Below, piece by piece: positions 55,416 through 64,000 of a stretch of DNA of 64,000 nt. Position 1 is the first letter of the stretch, and each line of letters starts with the position of its first letter. The DNA is from Vibrio sp. 10N.261.45.E2 (GTDB taxonomy: Bacteria > Pseudomonadota > Gammaproteobacteria > Enterobacterales > Vibrionaceae), in assembly GCF_002875705.1 (NCBI RefSeq), contig NZ_MCZZ01000120.1, positions 19,401 through 83,400 of the forward strand, written 5' to 3'. The position numbers and the translations under genes are program-made. The notes below the pieces were generated by a model. The model was given only the letters and a program-made list of their open reading frames with translations. It was not told the DNA's origin and did no database searches.

Positions 55416-55683
55416 TCGCGGCTTCCTTACCTATATAAGAATAACTATTAATTAACCTTCCAACATAAATAGTAATTATGTTAATAGAAAGGTCATTAAA
55501 CGTTTGCGTAATCGCTAACCTTCACTACTGTTCGTTTTGGGGGTTTAATCACAAAAACAGAGTTGGTATAGTCTACCTCGTTAAACATAACCAGACCATT
55601 CGAGGCACGGAGCTTCCTCAATCATCTCATGAAGAGAAGAATTGGTACCGACAAAGTATCGGCAAATTTAAGAGGGTCAAACA

Positions 55684-55938
55684 ATGGAATTCAATATGGT
55701 TGAAATTTTAGGTTACGCGGCATCTATTATGGTCGCAATTTCATTAACAATGAAAGATATCGTTCGTCTGCGTGTCCTTAACTTTATTGGCTGTACTCTC
55801 TTTACAGCATACGGCGTTATGATTGACGCATGGCCAGTTGTCGCGACCAACGGTTTCATCGCTTGTGTAAACATCTACTTCCTTGCAAAAATGCAAAAGG
55901 AAAAAAAAACGGAAGCGATGAAAGCAGCGAAAGCTTAA
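55684..55938 (+). CDS. YgjV-like small membrane protein
   Basis: An 84-residue protein with three short hydrophobic segments (ILGYAASIMVAISL, LRVLNFIGCTLFTAYGVMI, WPVVATNGFIACVNIYFLAK) in the arrangement of YgjV/SemiSWEET-like proteins. A lysine-rich C-terminus follows. AAGAGGG lies 7 bases before the ATG. Function unknown; the fold is associated with small-solute transport. Confidence 0.75.
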   Translation: MEFNMVEILGYAASIMVAISLTMKDIVRLRVLNFIGCTLFTAYGVMIDAWPVVATNGFIACVNIYFLAKMQKEKKTEAMKAAKA

Positions 55939-55966
55939 ATTAGCGGATCGCACTTCAAATAATTCT

Positions 55967-56006
55967 GAAAAAGCCCAAATAGAGCGTTCTATTTGGGCTT
56001 TTTTGT
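55967..56006 (+). terminator. bidirectional terminator, YgjV-like / diguanylate cyclase
   Basis: AAAAGCCCAAATAGA / TCTATTTGGGCTTTT with a 4-base loop and T6 run. Confidence 0.93.
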
Positions 56007-56076
56007 GTCTTTCGTTCACAAGACTATGATTTGTTTGCATTAGGTCTTTAAGTACTTCTAGTATTCCGCTATCACA

Positions 56077-57540
56077 TTACATGTAAGCAACCCGATATTC
56101 ATTCTCTCGATACATCTGAGTATTATTACGCCCACTTTCTTTTGCTTGATAAAGCGCTTTATCGGCTTGATCGATAGCGGTTTCAATATCAGTCAATGCT
56201 TGGGCATGACAACAACCGGCACTGATTGTTACTGGGGACACTAAACCTTGTAATTGCTGAATACAGAGCCTGAGTGCCTCAGACAATTCGAATAACTCAC
56301 GTTCATCACAATCAAACGTCACCAAAATAAACTCTTCACCGCCATAGCGTGCAATCAAACGACGACGATTAACAAATCGCTTGAGTGATTTTGCGACTTC
56401 ACAGATAACCCTATCGCCTTGAGCGTGACCATATTGATCATTCACACGTTTGAAATGGTCAATATCAAGCAAAATGACACCGACATTTGTTAGCGAATTA
56501 GGAGACCTTTGAGCAATTTTCAGCTTTAACTGCTCGATAAAACTCCGCCGGCTAGGAAGACCCGTGAGGTAATCGAGGCTCGCAACATCCAGAATTTTGA
56601 GGTGACGATGCCGCAGATAAAGCACCAATACGACAATAATGCACAGTAAACTCACCACTAGAGCCATCAAACTAATAAACAACAGGCTGTGATTTCGATT
56701 AAGTTCTTGTTCTAGGATACCTGCTGAAATGACCCAATTCAGATAAGGGTAAAACTTATAGAAGACATTTTTACTGCTCGTGCCGCTATCACTGGAAACC
56801 GAGTAGCTGAAATGACCTTCAGGTTTGGTGGCGATTCGGTCAATAAGGAGTTGAGACGAGTAGCCTATCAAAGATTGCAATGACTTATGTTCATAATCTG
56901 GATGAAGCACTAAGTCACCCTTCAGATCAATAATATACACATATCCGCTATCACCAAACGCATACTTTCTCAGTTTGTCTTTTAGGCCTTCAATATCGAC
57001 CAAATACATCAGTTCTTCTTTATAGGTTGTAGCAACCAAAGTGTTACCACTCGGTAGCCTCATGGAATAGGCGACCTTGGCACGCCGACTAATCTCATGA
57101 GGATTGGCGTGAAAGTATTCGCTCATACCAGAGTCAATACTGAGCTGTTTTTGGATATGAGTAAGATGCCCGCGCTTCTTACCTTGCAAGAATGGATGAT
57201 AAAGGTGGACGCCTTGTGGTGACATCAAATAGATATAACCCGATTGTCCAATGTGCAGCTCGCTGGCAATTTGCTTTACCTGTTCAATTTCTTGTTCTGG
57301 CGTTGCGTGCCATACATGGGATGCAACAGTATCCGTAATTCCTTTGAGGTATGTCTTTATCGCCTCATTAACTGTGGTATCGACAATGTCATAGCTCGCA
57401 TTCACGATCGTACGAAAAAACAGTTGGTTAGATTCTAATAATGACTTCTCAGTTCGATTAAATTGGACAGCAGAAAGAATCATCGACACGACGGCGAGTG
57501 CAATGGAAAAACGAAGAATGTATTTACGTGTGACTTTCAA
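56077..57540 (-). CDS. membrane diguanylate cyclase with Cache-type sensor
   Basis: A 487-residue protein: first helix about 8-28, a periplasmic dCache-like double sensor (two related repeats, LHIGQSGYIYLMSPQGVHLYH and FGDSGYVYIIDLKGDLVLHP), a second helix about 290-310, then GGDEF. The active motif is GGEEF in IARYGGEEFILV, and DHFKRVNDQYGHAQGD is intact, so it should make cyclic di-GMP. The RxxD inhibitory site is absent (the segment reads NRRRLIAR), so product inhibition through it is unlikely. TTG start with GGGG upstream. Confidence 0.9.
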   Translation of the reverse strand: MKVTRKYILRFSIALAVVSMILSAVQFNRTEKSLLESNQLFFRTIVNASYDIVDTTVNEAIKTYLKGITDTVASHVWHATPEQEIEQVKQIASELHIGQSGYIYLMSPQGVHLYHPFLQGKKRGHLTHIQKQLSIDSGMSEYFHANPHEISRRAKVAYSMRLPSGNTLVATTYKEELMYLVDIEGLKDKLRKYAFGDSGYVYIIDLKGDLVLHPDYEHKSLQSLIGYSSQLLIDRIATKPEGHFSYSVSSDSGTSSKNVFYKFYPYLNWVISAGILEQELNRNHSLLFISLMALVVSLLCIIVVLVLYLRHRHLKILDVASLDYLTGLPSRRSFIEQLKLKIAQRSPNSLTNVGVILLDIDHFKRVNDQYGHAQGDRVICEVAKSLKRFVNRRRLIARYGGEEFILVTFDCDERELFELSEALRLCIQQLQGLVSPVTISAGCCHAQALTDIETAIDQADKALYQAKESGRNNTQMYRENEYRVAYM

Positions 57541-57833
57541 GATTACCCCATAGATTTATAATTTAGGTAACGCTGCTATTTCTCTTATATACATACTGTT
57601 TTATATCATGTTTTTGTTTTTTACTGAACGAGTGTCGATATTATGACTCATTTATATACGCAATCTGTGACTTATAGCAAAAACGCCGAACTGGATTCAG
57701 TTCGGCGTTTTAATTTGACGTTTAAATCGGTGACTTAATTCTTAATAAAGCTCTGATAAATAGGCGTAAAACATTCATACATACTATTAATTACTACATT
57801 CTATAACCTATAAATGCATTGCTTAGCCTTAGA
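57541..57833. other. intergenic region with a bidirectional-looking hairpin
   Basis: A 293-base stretch between two minus-strand genes. At 57678-57714, AAAACGCCGAACTG / CAGTTCGGCGTTTT with a GATT loop is a strong terminator, well placed for the chitinase transcript. The rest contains the cyclase promoter and nothing else I can support. Confidence 0.75.
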
Positions 57834-60800
57834 TTAAGAACAAACCTGAGTCCAGCTACCGTCGCTACCCGGTTCAGAGCTTGTCCACCAGTTAGCTTGG
57901 TAAATACTACCGTTGTGAACGACTTGGTCACCCGTGTTTGCATGGCTTGGATTACCTGCCCAATCTTTTTGAGGTAAATCTGGGTAAACAGTTAAACCTG
58001 CAGTATCACATGTACCAGGGTTTGTACCGCCATCGCCAGGGTTACCGCCGCCAGAGCTAATATCACCTAATGGTAGATCCGGCTGCTCAAAGCTAAAGGC
58101 ATAGTCAACACCACCAACATTCACCGCGTAGTTAGCAGGGCCAGAAATCGGCAAGTAATACACCATATCTAGCTCATACACGCCACCAGCAGGCAGTTCT
58201 TTCCATGCAGGTAATGTGAAGGCTACTCGGTGCATAGTACCGTCTAACCCACCGATGTTATCCGCACGAGTATGGCCTGAAGCAATCACCGTCAAACCAC
58301 CGCCCGATTGATCTTTCGCGTTATCAGGTGCTGATACAGGGATATCGAATTGGAACTCAGTTCCACCCGGAAGTGCTTGCCCTGTGTTGTTCGTGAACGT
58401 GATCTTAGGGTTGATTGGGTAGTTTTGGTCACCGACTTTGAAGCCACCAACCGATACGGTGATATCTAACGCTTCTGTTGGGATAGCACCCGTCGCAACT
58501 TTGTTTCCATATGGGGTTGCTGACTTAAACTTATCGTAGATAGCTTTGGTCATTGTGTTACCCATGTGGAACTCACCGTTACCGCTATTACATGCTTGCT
58601 CAGTGGTATCGATAGACGTTCGGTTGCCATTCGCATCGAGTACATAACAGTTATAGTCCCCTGCTAGTTCCCAGAACATAATGCCGCCAATCTCTTTATC
58701 GATAACGTAGTCCGCTTTCACATCGATAGACTGTTTATCTTCCGTTGAAAGGAATACGCCCTTCTCTGCATTCCATAACCAAGGAGCAACCGCCACGCTG
58801 TCGTAGTTACGCGTATAAGTACCCGTCAATACATCAGAAGGATCGTTTACAGGATCAAGCTTGTAAGCATCCGCGTAAGAACCCCAAATTCCTTTTTCTA
58901 GGTTCTTTGCGTGCCACATTGGGTTTGAACCCGCGCCCATTTCGTTGCCTTTCGGATCGGTATCGTGCCACATGTTATCGATACCAATAGCGCCATGACC
59001 ACAGTTGTTCTTCTCACCTTCACCGGTACCCGCCGCACATTCAGATTGGTTAGGCAGTGCAGCTCGGCCCCAAAGACCATTCTCGCCACCCGTTACACCT
59101 TGCCAACCACGAGTGTAGTAAGGCACACCGATGTTAATACGACCTGCAGGCATAGAGCCGCGGAAGTAATGGTAAGCCCAATCTGTGTTCAAATAACCGA
59201 TGCCACCGTAAGCCGCAGTGCCGTAAACGTTCCACTGTGCTAACTCTGAATCTTTACCTGTATCAAACAAGGCAGCGTTATGACCAACGTGATCGTTCCA
59301 TGCACCGTGAAGGTCGTAAGACATAATGTTGACGTAATCGAGGTATTTAGTTACATCGAATGTTTCCATACCGCGCAATAGGTAGCCAGAAGAAGGTGCC
59401 GCGATAGTCAACATGTAGTGATTGCCATCTTCAGCAGACGCCACATCAAGCTTCTCACGCAGCACTTTCATCAATACTTGGTACGAAGCCCATAGGTACT
59501 GACGACGTGGTTCCATGAAATCTTTGTCATACGGGTTACCAGCGCCCGCCATTGAGGTTGGGTATTCGTAATCGATATCTAGACCATCGAACTGGTATTT
59601 ACGAAGCATTTCAACCGCTGAAGTCGCGAATGTTTCGATACCTTGATGGTTGATAGAGCCATCAGCATTGGTCGTCATCGTGTAGAAACCACCATCAGCA
59701 ACTCGGCTACCGTCAGTCGCAAAGTGACCGCCCGTTTCAGCCCAACCACCGATTGAGATTAACGTTTTAACACCATGTTTTTTCTTCGCTGTTGCGAGCG
59801 CACCAAAGTGGCCTTTGAAGCCTAATGCAGGATCAACTTCTACACCCGGCCACTCTTTACCTACTGCGGCGTTATTCGGATCGTTTACATCACCCACGTT
59901 TACTTTACCGTCTGAACCAATGCTCACGAACGCGTAGTTAATGTGTGTAAGTTGTTCCCAAGGAATATCATTTACTAGGTAAGCTGCTTGCGGGTCATCC
60001 CCTGCACGCCAGCTTGTGAAGTAACCAATCACACGACGTGGGTGATCCGCGCCCATTTTCTCACGACCTTCATCATCGTAAATCGTACAGTAGGGAACAT
60101 CGACACCTTGAGTTTGATACAAGCCATCAGGACGACAAGAGCTCACCGTTGGAGCGCCGTTCACTGTCAAAGAAGCCAAAGCCGAATCAGTCGTTGCGCC
60201 TTGGTCGTCTGTCGCTTTCGCGTAAACTGCTAAAGAGCCTGCTTGAGTGGTTGTGTAATCGAGTGTGTAAGGACTTGTCGCTGCTGTACCCACAAGAGCA
60301 CCCGCTACGTAGAAATCAACCTTATCAACTGTACCATCGCTATCTGCTGCCGTTGCTGTCAGTGTGACAACACCACCAACATCAACAGACGTTGCTGAAA
60401 GTGTCACTGAAACTGTTGGCGCTTCATTACCCGGTTGTGCTGAATCAACAGAAACTGAAACCGCGCTTGCAACACTTGCTGCGCCTTCATTATCCGTTGC
60501 AACAGCTGAAACTTGATGGCTACCAGACGTTGCTGCCCAAGCCGCTTCAAATGGTGCCGCTGTCACTACTGCAACCGAAGAACCATCGACAAAGAATTCT
60601 ACGGAAGCAACACTGCCATCAGCGTCTAGTGCGGTTGCACTCAATACGACATTATCACCTTCAACAATCACATCGGATGCCGTTGGCGCTGTTAGCGAAG
60701 CGGTTGGCGCTTCATTTGGTGTACCGCCGCCTCCATTACCGCTACACACATCCAGTTTTTTCCACTGTGCGTAATCACCTTCAAATTGGCTCGGGTTGTT

Positions 60801-61001
60801 GTTTTGATTCCAGTAATTCGCTGAGTACGCGCTGCCGTCATGTGAAACCTGATCACCACCGGTGTAAACCGTGGCTGAATCCCACGTTTCTAGCGTTGAA
60901 CAATCAACAGCTGCATAACTGTTGAACGCCATCAAGCATGACGCGGTGAGAGTACTGAGTGTAAAAACCTTCTTGGCCACTCTTCCTTGGTTTAGGTGCA
61001 T
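57834..61001 (-). CDS. secreted multidomain GH18 chitinase
   Basis: A 1055-residue extracellular chitinase. Signal peptide to about residue 30; CBM5/12-type chitin-binding module about 33-72 ([20 protein letters not shown]); two Ig-like repeats about 98-190 and 193-282 (each with [11 protein letters not shown] or [15 protein letters not shown] strands); GH18 catalytic barrel about 300-840 with the signature [10 protein letters not shown] (acid Glu near 476) and YDLHGAWND, ending in [15 protein letters not shown]-terminal beta domain about 865-980 and a second CBM5/12 about 1010-1055 complete it. All catalytic residues present. Confidence 0.94.
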   Translation of the reverse strand: MHLNQGRVAKKVFTLSTLTASCLMAFNSYAAVDCSTLETWDSATVYTGGDQVSHDGSAYSANYWNQNNNPSQFEGDYAQWKKLDVCSGNGGGGTPNEAPTASLTAPTASDVIVEGDNVVLSATALDADGSVASVEFFVDGSSVAVVTAAPFEAAWAATSGSHQVSAVATDNEGAASVASAVSVSVDSAQPGNEAPTVSVTLSATSVDVGGVVTLTATAADSDGTVDKVDFYVAGALVGTAATSPYTLDYTTTQAGSLAVYAKATDDQGATTDSALASLTVNGAPTVSSCRPDGLYQTQGVDVPYCTIYDDEGREKMGADHPRRVIGYFTSWRAGDDPQAAYLVNDIPWEQLTHINYAFVSIGSDGKVNVGDVNDPNNAAVGKEWPGVEVDPALGFKGHFGALATAKKKHGVKTLISIGGWAETGGHFATDGSRVADGGFYTMTTNADGSINHQGIETFATSAVEMLRKYQFDGLDIDYEYPTSMAGAGNPYDKDFMEPRRQYLWASYQVLMKVLREKLDVASAEDGNHYMLTIAAPSSGYLLRGMETFDVTKYLDYVNIMSYDLHGAWNDHVGHNAALFDTGKDSELAQWNVYGTAAYGGIGYLNTDWAYHYFRGSMPAGRINIGVPYYTRGWQGVTGGENGLWGRAALPNQSECAAGTGEGEKNNCGHGAIGIDNMWHDTDPKGNEMGAGSNPMWHAKNLEKGIWGSYADAYKLDPVNDPSDVLTGTYTRNYDSVAVAPWLWNAEKGVFLSTEDKQSIDVKADYVIDKEIGGIMFWELAGDYNCYVLDANGNRTSIDTTEQACNSGNGEFHMGNTMTKAIYDKFKSATPYGNKVATGAIPTEALDITVSVGGFKVGDQNYPINPKITFTNNTGQALPGGTEFQFDIPVSAPDNAKDQSGGGLTVIASGHTRADNIGGLDGTMHRVAFTLPAWKELPAGGVYELDMVYYLPISGPANYAVNVGGVDYAFSFEQPDLPLGDISSGGGNPGDGGTNPGTCDTAGLTVYPDLPQKDWAGNPSHANTGDQVVHNGSIYQANWWTSSEPGSDGSWTQVCS

Positions 61002-61452
61002 GTTAGCTATCCCTTAAGTTGTTGTTTCAAGATGTTTAATCTAAATGGCATTTTCCTTACCACTTAAATCTCTTCGCAAAACAACTGTAGGTAACAGCGC
61101 CAATTAAACACCTAAAATATTCAGTATTTATAAAATGACTCGCATTAATTTGTTTATAGCATGCAATGAGTCGACACTTATTTTGCACCAACAACTAATA
61201 TTAATTTATTTCGGAAAGCTAAAAAATAATGTCTCAAAAATCGGAAATGTGATTCAGGTTTGAGAAAAAAATTCGTATTAAATCTAACCAAAAAGTAGAG
61301 ATTTATGGGTGATTTGGTGTTCTTTTTGGAATTCGCCCACTTTTTGATAACAAATGTGTTAGTATCGGCGGCTTTTTTGACGAACCTCACATTTCTATGC
61401 AAGTGTGGGAGAAATACATAGGCTTGAAAGAGCCAAATATAGCGAAGAAATA
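61002..61452. promoter_or_regulatory. divergent region chitinase / BCCT transporter
   Basis: A 451-base AT-rich region between divergent genes. It should hold both promoters. TTGATAACAAATGTGTTAGTATC at about 61335-61358 contains a plausible -35/-10 pair facing the transporter. I see no clear chitin-regulator or osmoregulatory site, and no riboswitch fold I can name. Confidence 0.4.
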
Positions 61453-63039
61453 ATGTCCAACTTGACGCAAGTCGCCAACGAAAACATCAACGCAGAATCT
61501 ACTTCTATCGATTTCAATAAAGCTCAATCTTTGGGTGAAAAACTGGAACTCGGAAACCCAGTCTTTTGGCTTAGTGGTAGTTTTTTAACCCTCTTTGTCA
61601 TCCTCGCTTTCACCAACACCTCCGTGTTGTCCGAACTTGTTAACATCGGCTTTAGTTATTCAACTAAGTGGTTTGGTGCTTTCTGGCAAGTCCTACTACT
61701 ACTCAATTTCATTATCGGTTTAGTGCTCGCACTGGGTCGCACAGGCCACGTTCGTTTAGGAACACTTGCCCTACCAGAAATGACCACCTTCAAATGGATG
61801 TCTATCGTCCTGTGTACACTCCTAGCGGGTGGTGGTGTGTTCTGGGCAGCGGCAGAGCCAATTGCTCACTTTGTTTCAGCTCCGCCACTTTATGGCAACG
61901 CTGATCCACAAGAGATGGCTTTCAATGCCTTATCACAATCTTTCATGCACTGGGGTTTTCTTGCATGGGCAATCCTAGGTGGCTTGTCTTCCATCGTGTT
62001 AATGCATCTGCATTACGACAAAGGTCTCCCTCTTAAGCCCCGCACTCTGCTTTACCCTGTCCTAGGCGACAAAGCGATTAATAGCTGGGTTGGTAACGTA
62101 GTCGATGCATGCAGTATTGTTGCTGTTGCCGCAGGTACTATCGGCCCTATCGGCTTCCTTGGTCTACAAATCAGCTACGCTCTGAGCGAACTGTTTGGCA
62201 TTTCAGATACATTCGCAACGCAAAGTGTCGTGATTATCTTTGCTATCGCTATGTACACGCTTTCTGCTTTGAGCGGCGTGAACAAGGGCATCCAACTGGT
62301 AAGCCGTTACAACATCATCTTGTCTGTGTGTCTAATCGGATACATCCTTTTAGTTGGCCCAACGAGCTTCATCGTTGACGGTTACCTGCAAGGCATGGGC
62401 GAAATGGTTGATAACTTCATCCCAATGGCGCTTTACCGCCAAGACACTGCTTGGTTAGGTGGCTGGACAGTATTCTTCTGGGGTTGGTTCTTAGGCTATG
62501 GTCCAATGATGGCTATATTTATCGCTCGCATCTCACGCGGCCGTACTATTCGCCAAATGATCGTTTCTATCAGCATCGTTGCACCGCTTGTTACGTGTTT
62601 CTGGTTCAGCATCGTCGGTGGTAGTGGTTTAGCGTTTGAACTAGAGAATCCAGGTGTAATTTCTAGCGCGTTCGAAGGTTTCAACCTTCCAGCTGTGTTA
62701 CTGGCTATTACTGCACAACTGCCGTTCCCTACTCTAATTGCGATTCTGTTCCTAATCCTGACAACCACGTTCATTGTGACGACAGGTGACTCAATGACTT
62801 ACACGATCAGTGTGGTAATGACAGGCACAACAGAGCCAAACGCAGCGGTACGTACCTTCTGGGGTATCATCATGGGTGCAGTTGCAATCGCACTTATCTC
62901 AATGGGCGCTGGCGGTATTTCTGCTCTACAGTCGTTCATTGTAATTACAGCTGTTCCTGTTTCGTTCATCTTACTGCCGTGTTTATGGCACGCACCAAAG
63001 ATCGCGAAGCAGATGGCAAGAGATCAAGGCATCGCTTAA
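61453..63039 (+). CDS. BCCT-family betaine/carnitine/choline-type transporter
   Basis: A 528-residue, 12-helix secondary transporter for quaternary ammonium compounds or related zwitterions. Family motifs include GGGVFWAAAEPIAHF, MHWGFLAWAI, and the substrate-site region WTVFFWGWFLGYGPMMAIFIARISRGRTIRQ. ATG 61453 is the likely start; an upstream in-frame start at 61405 has no ribosome site. Substrate not readable; marine vibrios have several BCCT paralogues for osmoprotectants. Confidence 0.92.
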   Translation: MSNLTQVANENINAESTSIDFNKAQSLGEKLELGNPVFWLSGSFLTLFVILAFTNTSVLSELVNIGFSYSTKWFGAFWQVLLLLNFIIGLVLALGRTGHVRLGTLALPEMTTFKWMSIVLCTLLAGGGVFWAAAEPIAHFVSAPPLYGNADPQEMAFNALSQSFMHWGFLAWAILGGLSSIVLMHLHYDKGLPLKPRTLLYPVLGDKAINSWVGNVVDACSIVAVAAGTIGPIGFLGLQISYALSELFGISDTFATQSVVIIFAIAMYTLSALSGVNKGIQLVSRYNIILSVCLIGYILLVGPTSFIVDGYLQGMGEMVDNFIPMALYRQDTAWLGGWTVFFWGWFLGYGPMMAIFIARISRGRTIRQMIVSISIVAPLVTCFWFSIVGGSGLAFELENPGVISSAFEGFNLPAVLLAITAQLPFPTLIAILFLILTTTFIVTTGDSMTYTISVVMTGTTEPNAAVRTFWGIIMGAVAIALISMGAGGISALQSFIVITAVPVSFILLPCLWHAPKIAKQMARDQGIA

Positions 63040-63075
63040 TACCTAGTTTGATATAGTCTCGGTAGCGTACAAAAC

Positions 63076-63115
63076 GAAAAAGCCACTCAAGTGATTCACC
63101 TGAGTGGCTTTTTTA
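63076..63115. terminator. bidirectional terminator, BCCT / RidA
   Basis: AAAAAGCCACTCA / TGAGTGGCTTTTTT with an 11-base loop; A and T tracts on both sides suit convergent genes. Confidence 0.92.
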
Positions 63116-63179
63116 TCTGCTAATTGTCTAAGTGATTGATGCTTATGTCTACTAACGCTTATATCTGCAGTATTCAGGC

Positions 63180-63542
63180 TTATTGAAACTTCTCACCCGC
63201 AGCAACCATAAACGACATCTCAACCAATAACTCAGGGTTAGCAAGTTCAGCTTTCACGCACGCACGGCTTGGCGCACAACCTTCAGGAAACCACGCTTCC
63301 CACACTTCATTGAGTGCATCAAAGTTAGCGAAATCCGTTAGGTAAATCGTCACCGACAAGACGCGAGATTTATCGCTGTCGACCAAACGCATCATTTCTT
63401 CAGCTTGATCAAAAATTTGTTGAACCTGACTCTTAATGCCTGCCGTTGTGTCCGTCTCTGCCACTTCAACAAAGCTTGCGATTCCGTTAAAAACAGTCAC
63501 ATCAGACCAACGTTTAGTCGGGTTAATTCTATGAATTTTCAC
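63180..63542 (-). CDS. RidA-family protein (enamine/imine deaminase type)
   Basis: A 120-residue YjgF/YER057c/UK114 fold protein. Typical segments are VFNGIASFVEVAETDTTAGI, DKSRVLSVTIYLTDFANFDALNEVWEAWF and PSRACVKAELANPELLVEMSFM; the Arg of PSRACV that binds substrate carboxylate in RidA is present. Start is GTG 63542 with AAGAAGAG upstream. It probably belongs to an Rid subfamily other than archetypal RidA. Monocistronic. Confidence 0.9.
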   Translation of the reverse strand: MKIHRINPTKRWSDVTVFNGIASFVEVAETDTTAGIKSQVQQIFDQAEEMMRLVDSDKSRVLSVTIYLTDFANFDALNEVWEAWFPEGCAPSRACVKAELANPELLVEMSFMVAAGEKFQ

Positions 63543-63822
63543 GGGTTATACTCTTCTTATAATTAGGGTGAACATCAACGTAATCTAATCCAAATTCCCA
63601 GTGTTGAAAACAAAAATTGGAAAACTCGTTTTACCTTTCGAACAGTACTTTGCCTACCTATTGCTTCGGTTATCTACATCACTGGATTTTCCGTTCATAT
63701 CGAGACAATAAGTCGCCATCCAATAGAAATCTGGATAAATCTATTAAGTATTATTATCAACGCGAAATTTAATCTGAACTCTTGCGGTCATATTCGGTGA
63801 TTTTATTAAATGGAGTACTTTT

Positions 63823-63984
63823 ATGCATGTTCAAACCTATGATTTAAAACAGAGTAATGTGGGATACAACCTAGGCGTGATTGGCGTAGCATTAGTGTTA
63901 GTTTGGATTGGAATCTACAAATTCACCCCTACAGAAGCAATGCTCATTGAACCTCTAATCGCAAACCACCCCGCAATAAACTAA
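63823..63984 (+). pseudogene. shortened DUF417 (RclC/YkgB-like) membrane protein frame
   Basis: From ATG 63823 the frame encodes 53 residues with the N-terminal part of a DUF417 protein: VIGVALVLVWIGIYKFTPTEA then IEPLIANHPAIN, matching the RclC pattern WIG-x2-KF-x3-EA and P-x-VAN-x-P. Family members are about 190 residues. Here a TAA follows at once where WLY or FFY is expected. A two-base loss just before the stop would explain it, but the window ends 16 bases later, so truncation against frameshift cannot be decided. Confidence 0.6.
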
Positions 63985-64000
63985 TGCCGATCGTTTAAGA

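Noticed and set aside
55478..55711. 77-codon frame upstream of the YgjV-like gene
   Set aside because: It overlaps the start and ribosome site of the better gene, has no family-like features and no start signal.
60392..60925. 177-codon open frame on the plus strand inside the chitinase gene
   Set aside because: It is antisense to a well-supported coding region, dominated by Leu, Gln, His and Pro, and has no ribosome site; it mirrors the codon bias of the Ig-like repeats.
61178..61402. 74-codon minus-strand frame in the chitinase/BCCT gap
   Set aside because: AT-driven composition (Asn, Lys, Phe), no ribosome site, and it covers the region where the transporter promoter must lie.
61002..61452. 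Riboswitch in the BCCT leader
   Set aside because: A purine-rich stretch near 61400-61440 looked structured, but it matches no aptamer I can recognise, including the glycine type.
1..64000. Mobile elements, CRISPR arrays, tRNA or rRNA genes
   Set aside because: I looked for transposase-like frames, terminal repeats, spaced direct repeats and tRNA cloverleaf motifs and found none I could support.

Overview
The window is a stretch of a marine gammaproteobacterial genome that reads clearly as Vibrio, most like the Splendidus group. Recognisable Vibrio arrangements include volA-fadL, narQP divergent from napFDABC with a 45-residue membrane gene behind it, phaBA-phasin-phaC, hmp divergent from norR, and a large GH18 chitinase. 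From memory, the V. cholerae counterparts of nap, pha, volA and hmp/norR lie on chromosome II, so chromosome II is the likely source; this is inference. No tRNA, rRNA, insertion sequence, integrase or CRISPR array was seen, and the window looks like ordinary chromosome.

Layout. 1-1.6 kb: the 3' end of an unknown gene and a DUF481-type outer-membrane barrel. 1.6-6 kb: an RND efflux pump with its periplasmic adaptor. 6.2-9.6 kb: fadL and a VolA-type surface lysophospholipase. 10-11.2 kb: a ToxR/ToxS-like pair in which the ToxR-like gene has a one-base frameshift. 11.6-20.4 kb: anaerobic metabolism, with dcuC, narQP and the periplasmic nitrate reductase operon. 20.5-24.5 kb: the polyhydroxybutyrate (PHB) operon, with intact phaC and phasin but broken phaA and phaB. 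25-29.3 kb: small envelope and hypothetical proteins, an Lrp-type regulator and a divergent EamA exporter. 29.3-33 kb: two spondin-domain secreted proteins followed by a response regulator and histidine kinase. 33.3-39.3 kb: yggL, a Tat-exported PhoX phosphatase, a LysE exporter, a DEAD-box helicase and a COG0523 metal GTPase. 39.9-42.5 kb: clcA and a TDT-family transporter. 42.6-45.8 kb: NO defence (hmp, norR) with a visible sigma-54 promoter and NorR-type sites. 45.9-48.5 kb: membrane-anchored glutaredoxin, OmpA-like lipoprotein, DsbA-like lipoprotein and FKBP isomerase. 48.6-51 kb: a NemR-like electrophile-response cluster with two identical operators. 51-57.5 kb: RluA-type pseudouridine synthase, YkgJ-type protein, PBP5-type carboxypeptidase, lipoprotein, YgjV-like protein and a diguanylate cyclase. 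57.8-63.5 kb: chitinase, BCCT transporter and RidA. The window ends in a shortened DUF417 (RclC-like) reading frame.

The most notable observation is damage to PHB precursor synthesis. In phaB the codon for the catalytic lysine of the SDR YxxxK motif is a TAA stop. In the adjacent phaA the reading frame stops after about 70 codons and roughly a hundred codons, including the active-site cysteine region, are missing. The phasin and synthase genes downstream remain intact. Other points of interest are the A8-tract frameshift in the ToxR-like gene, the paired NemR-type operators, the NorR/sigma-54 control region of hmp, and several unexplained palindromes. I did not find a clearly novel multi-gene system.
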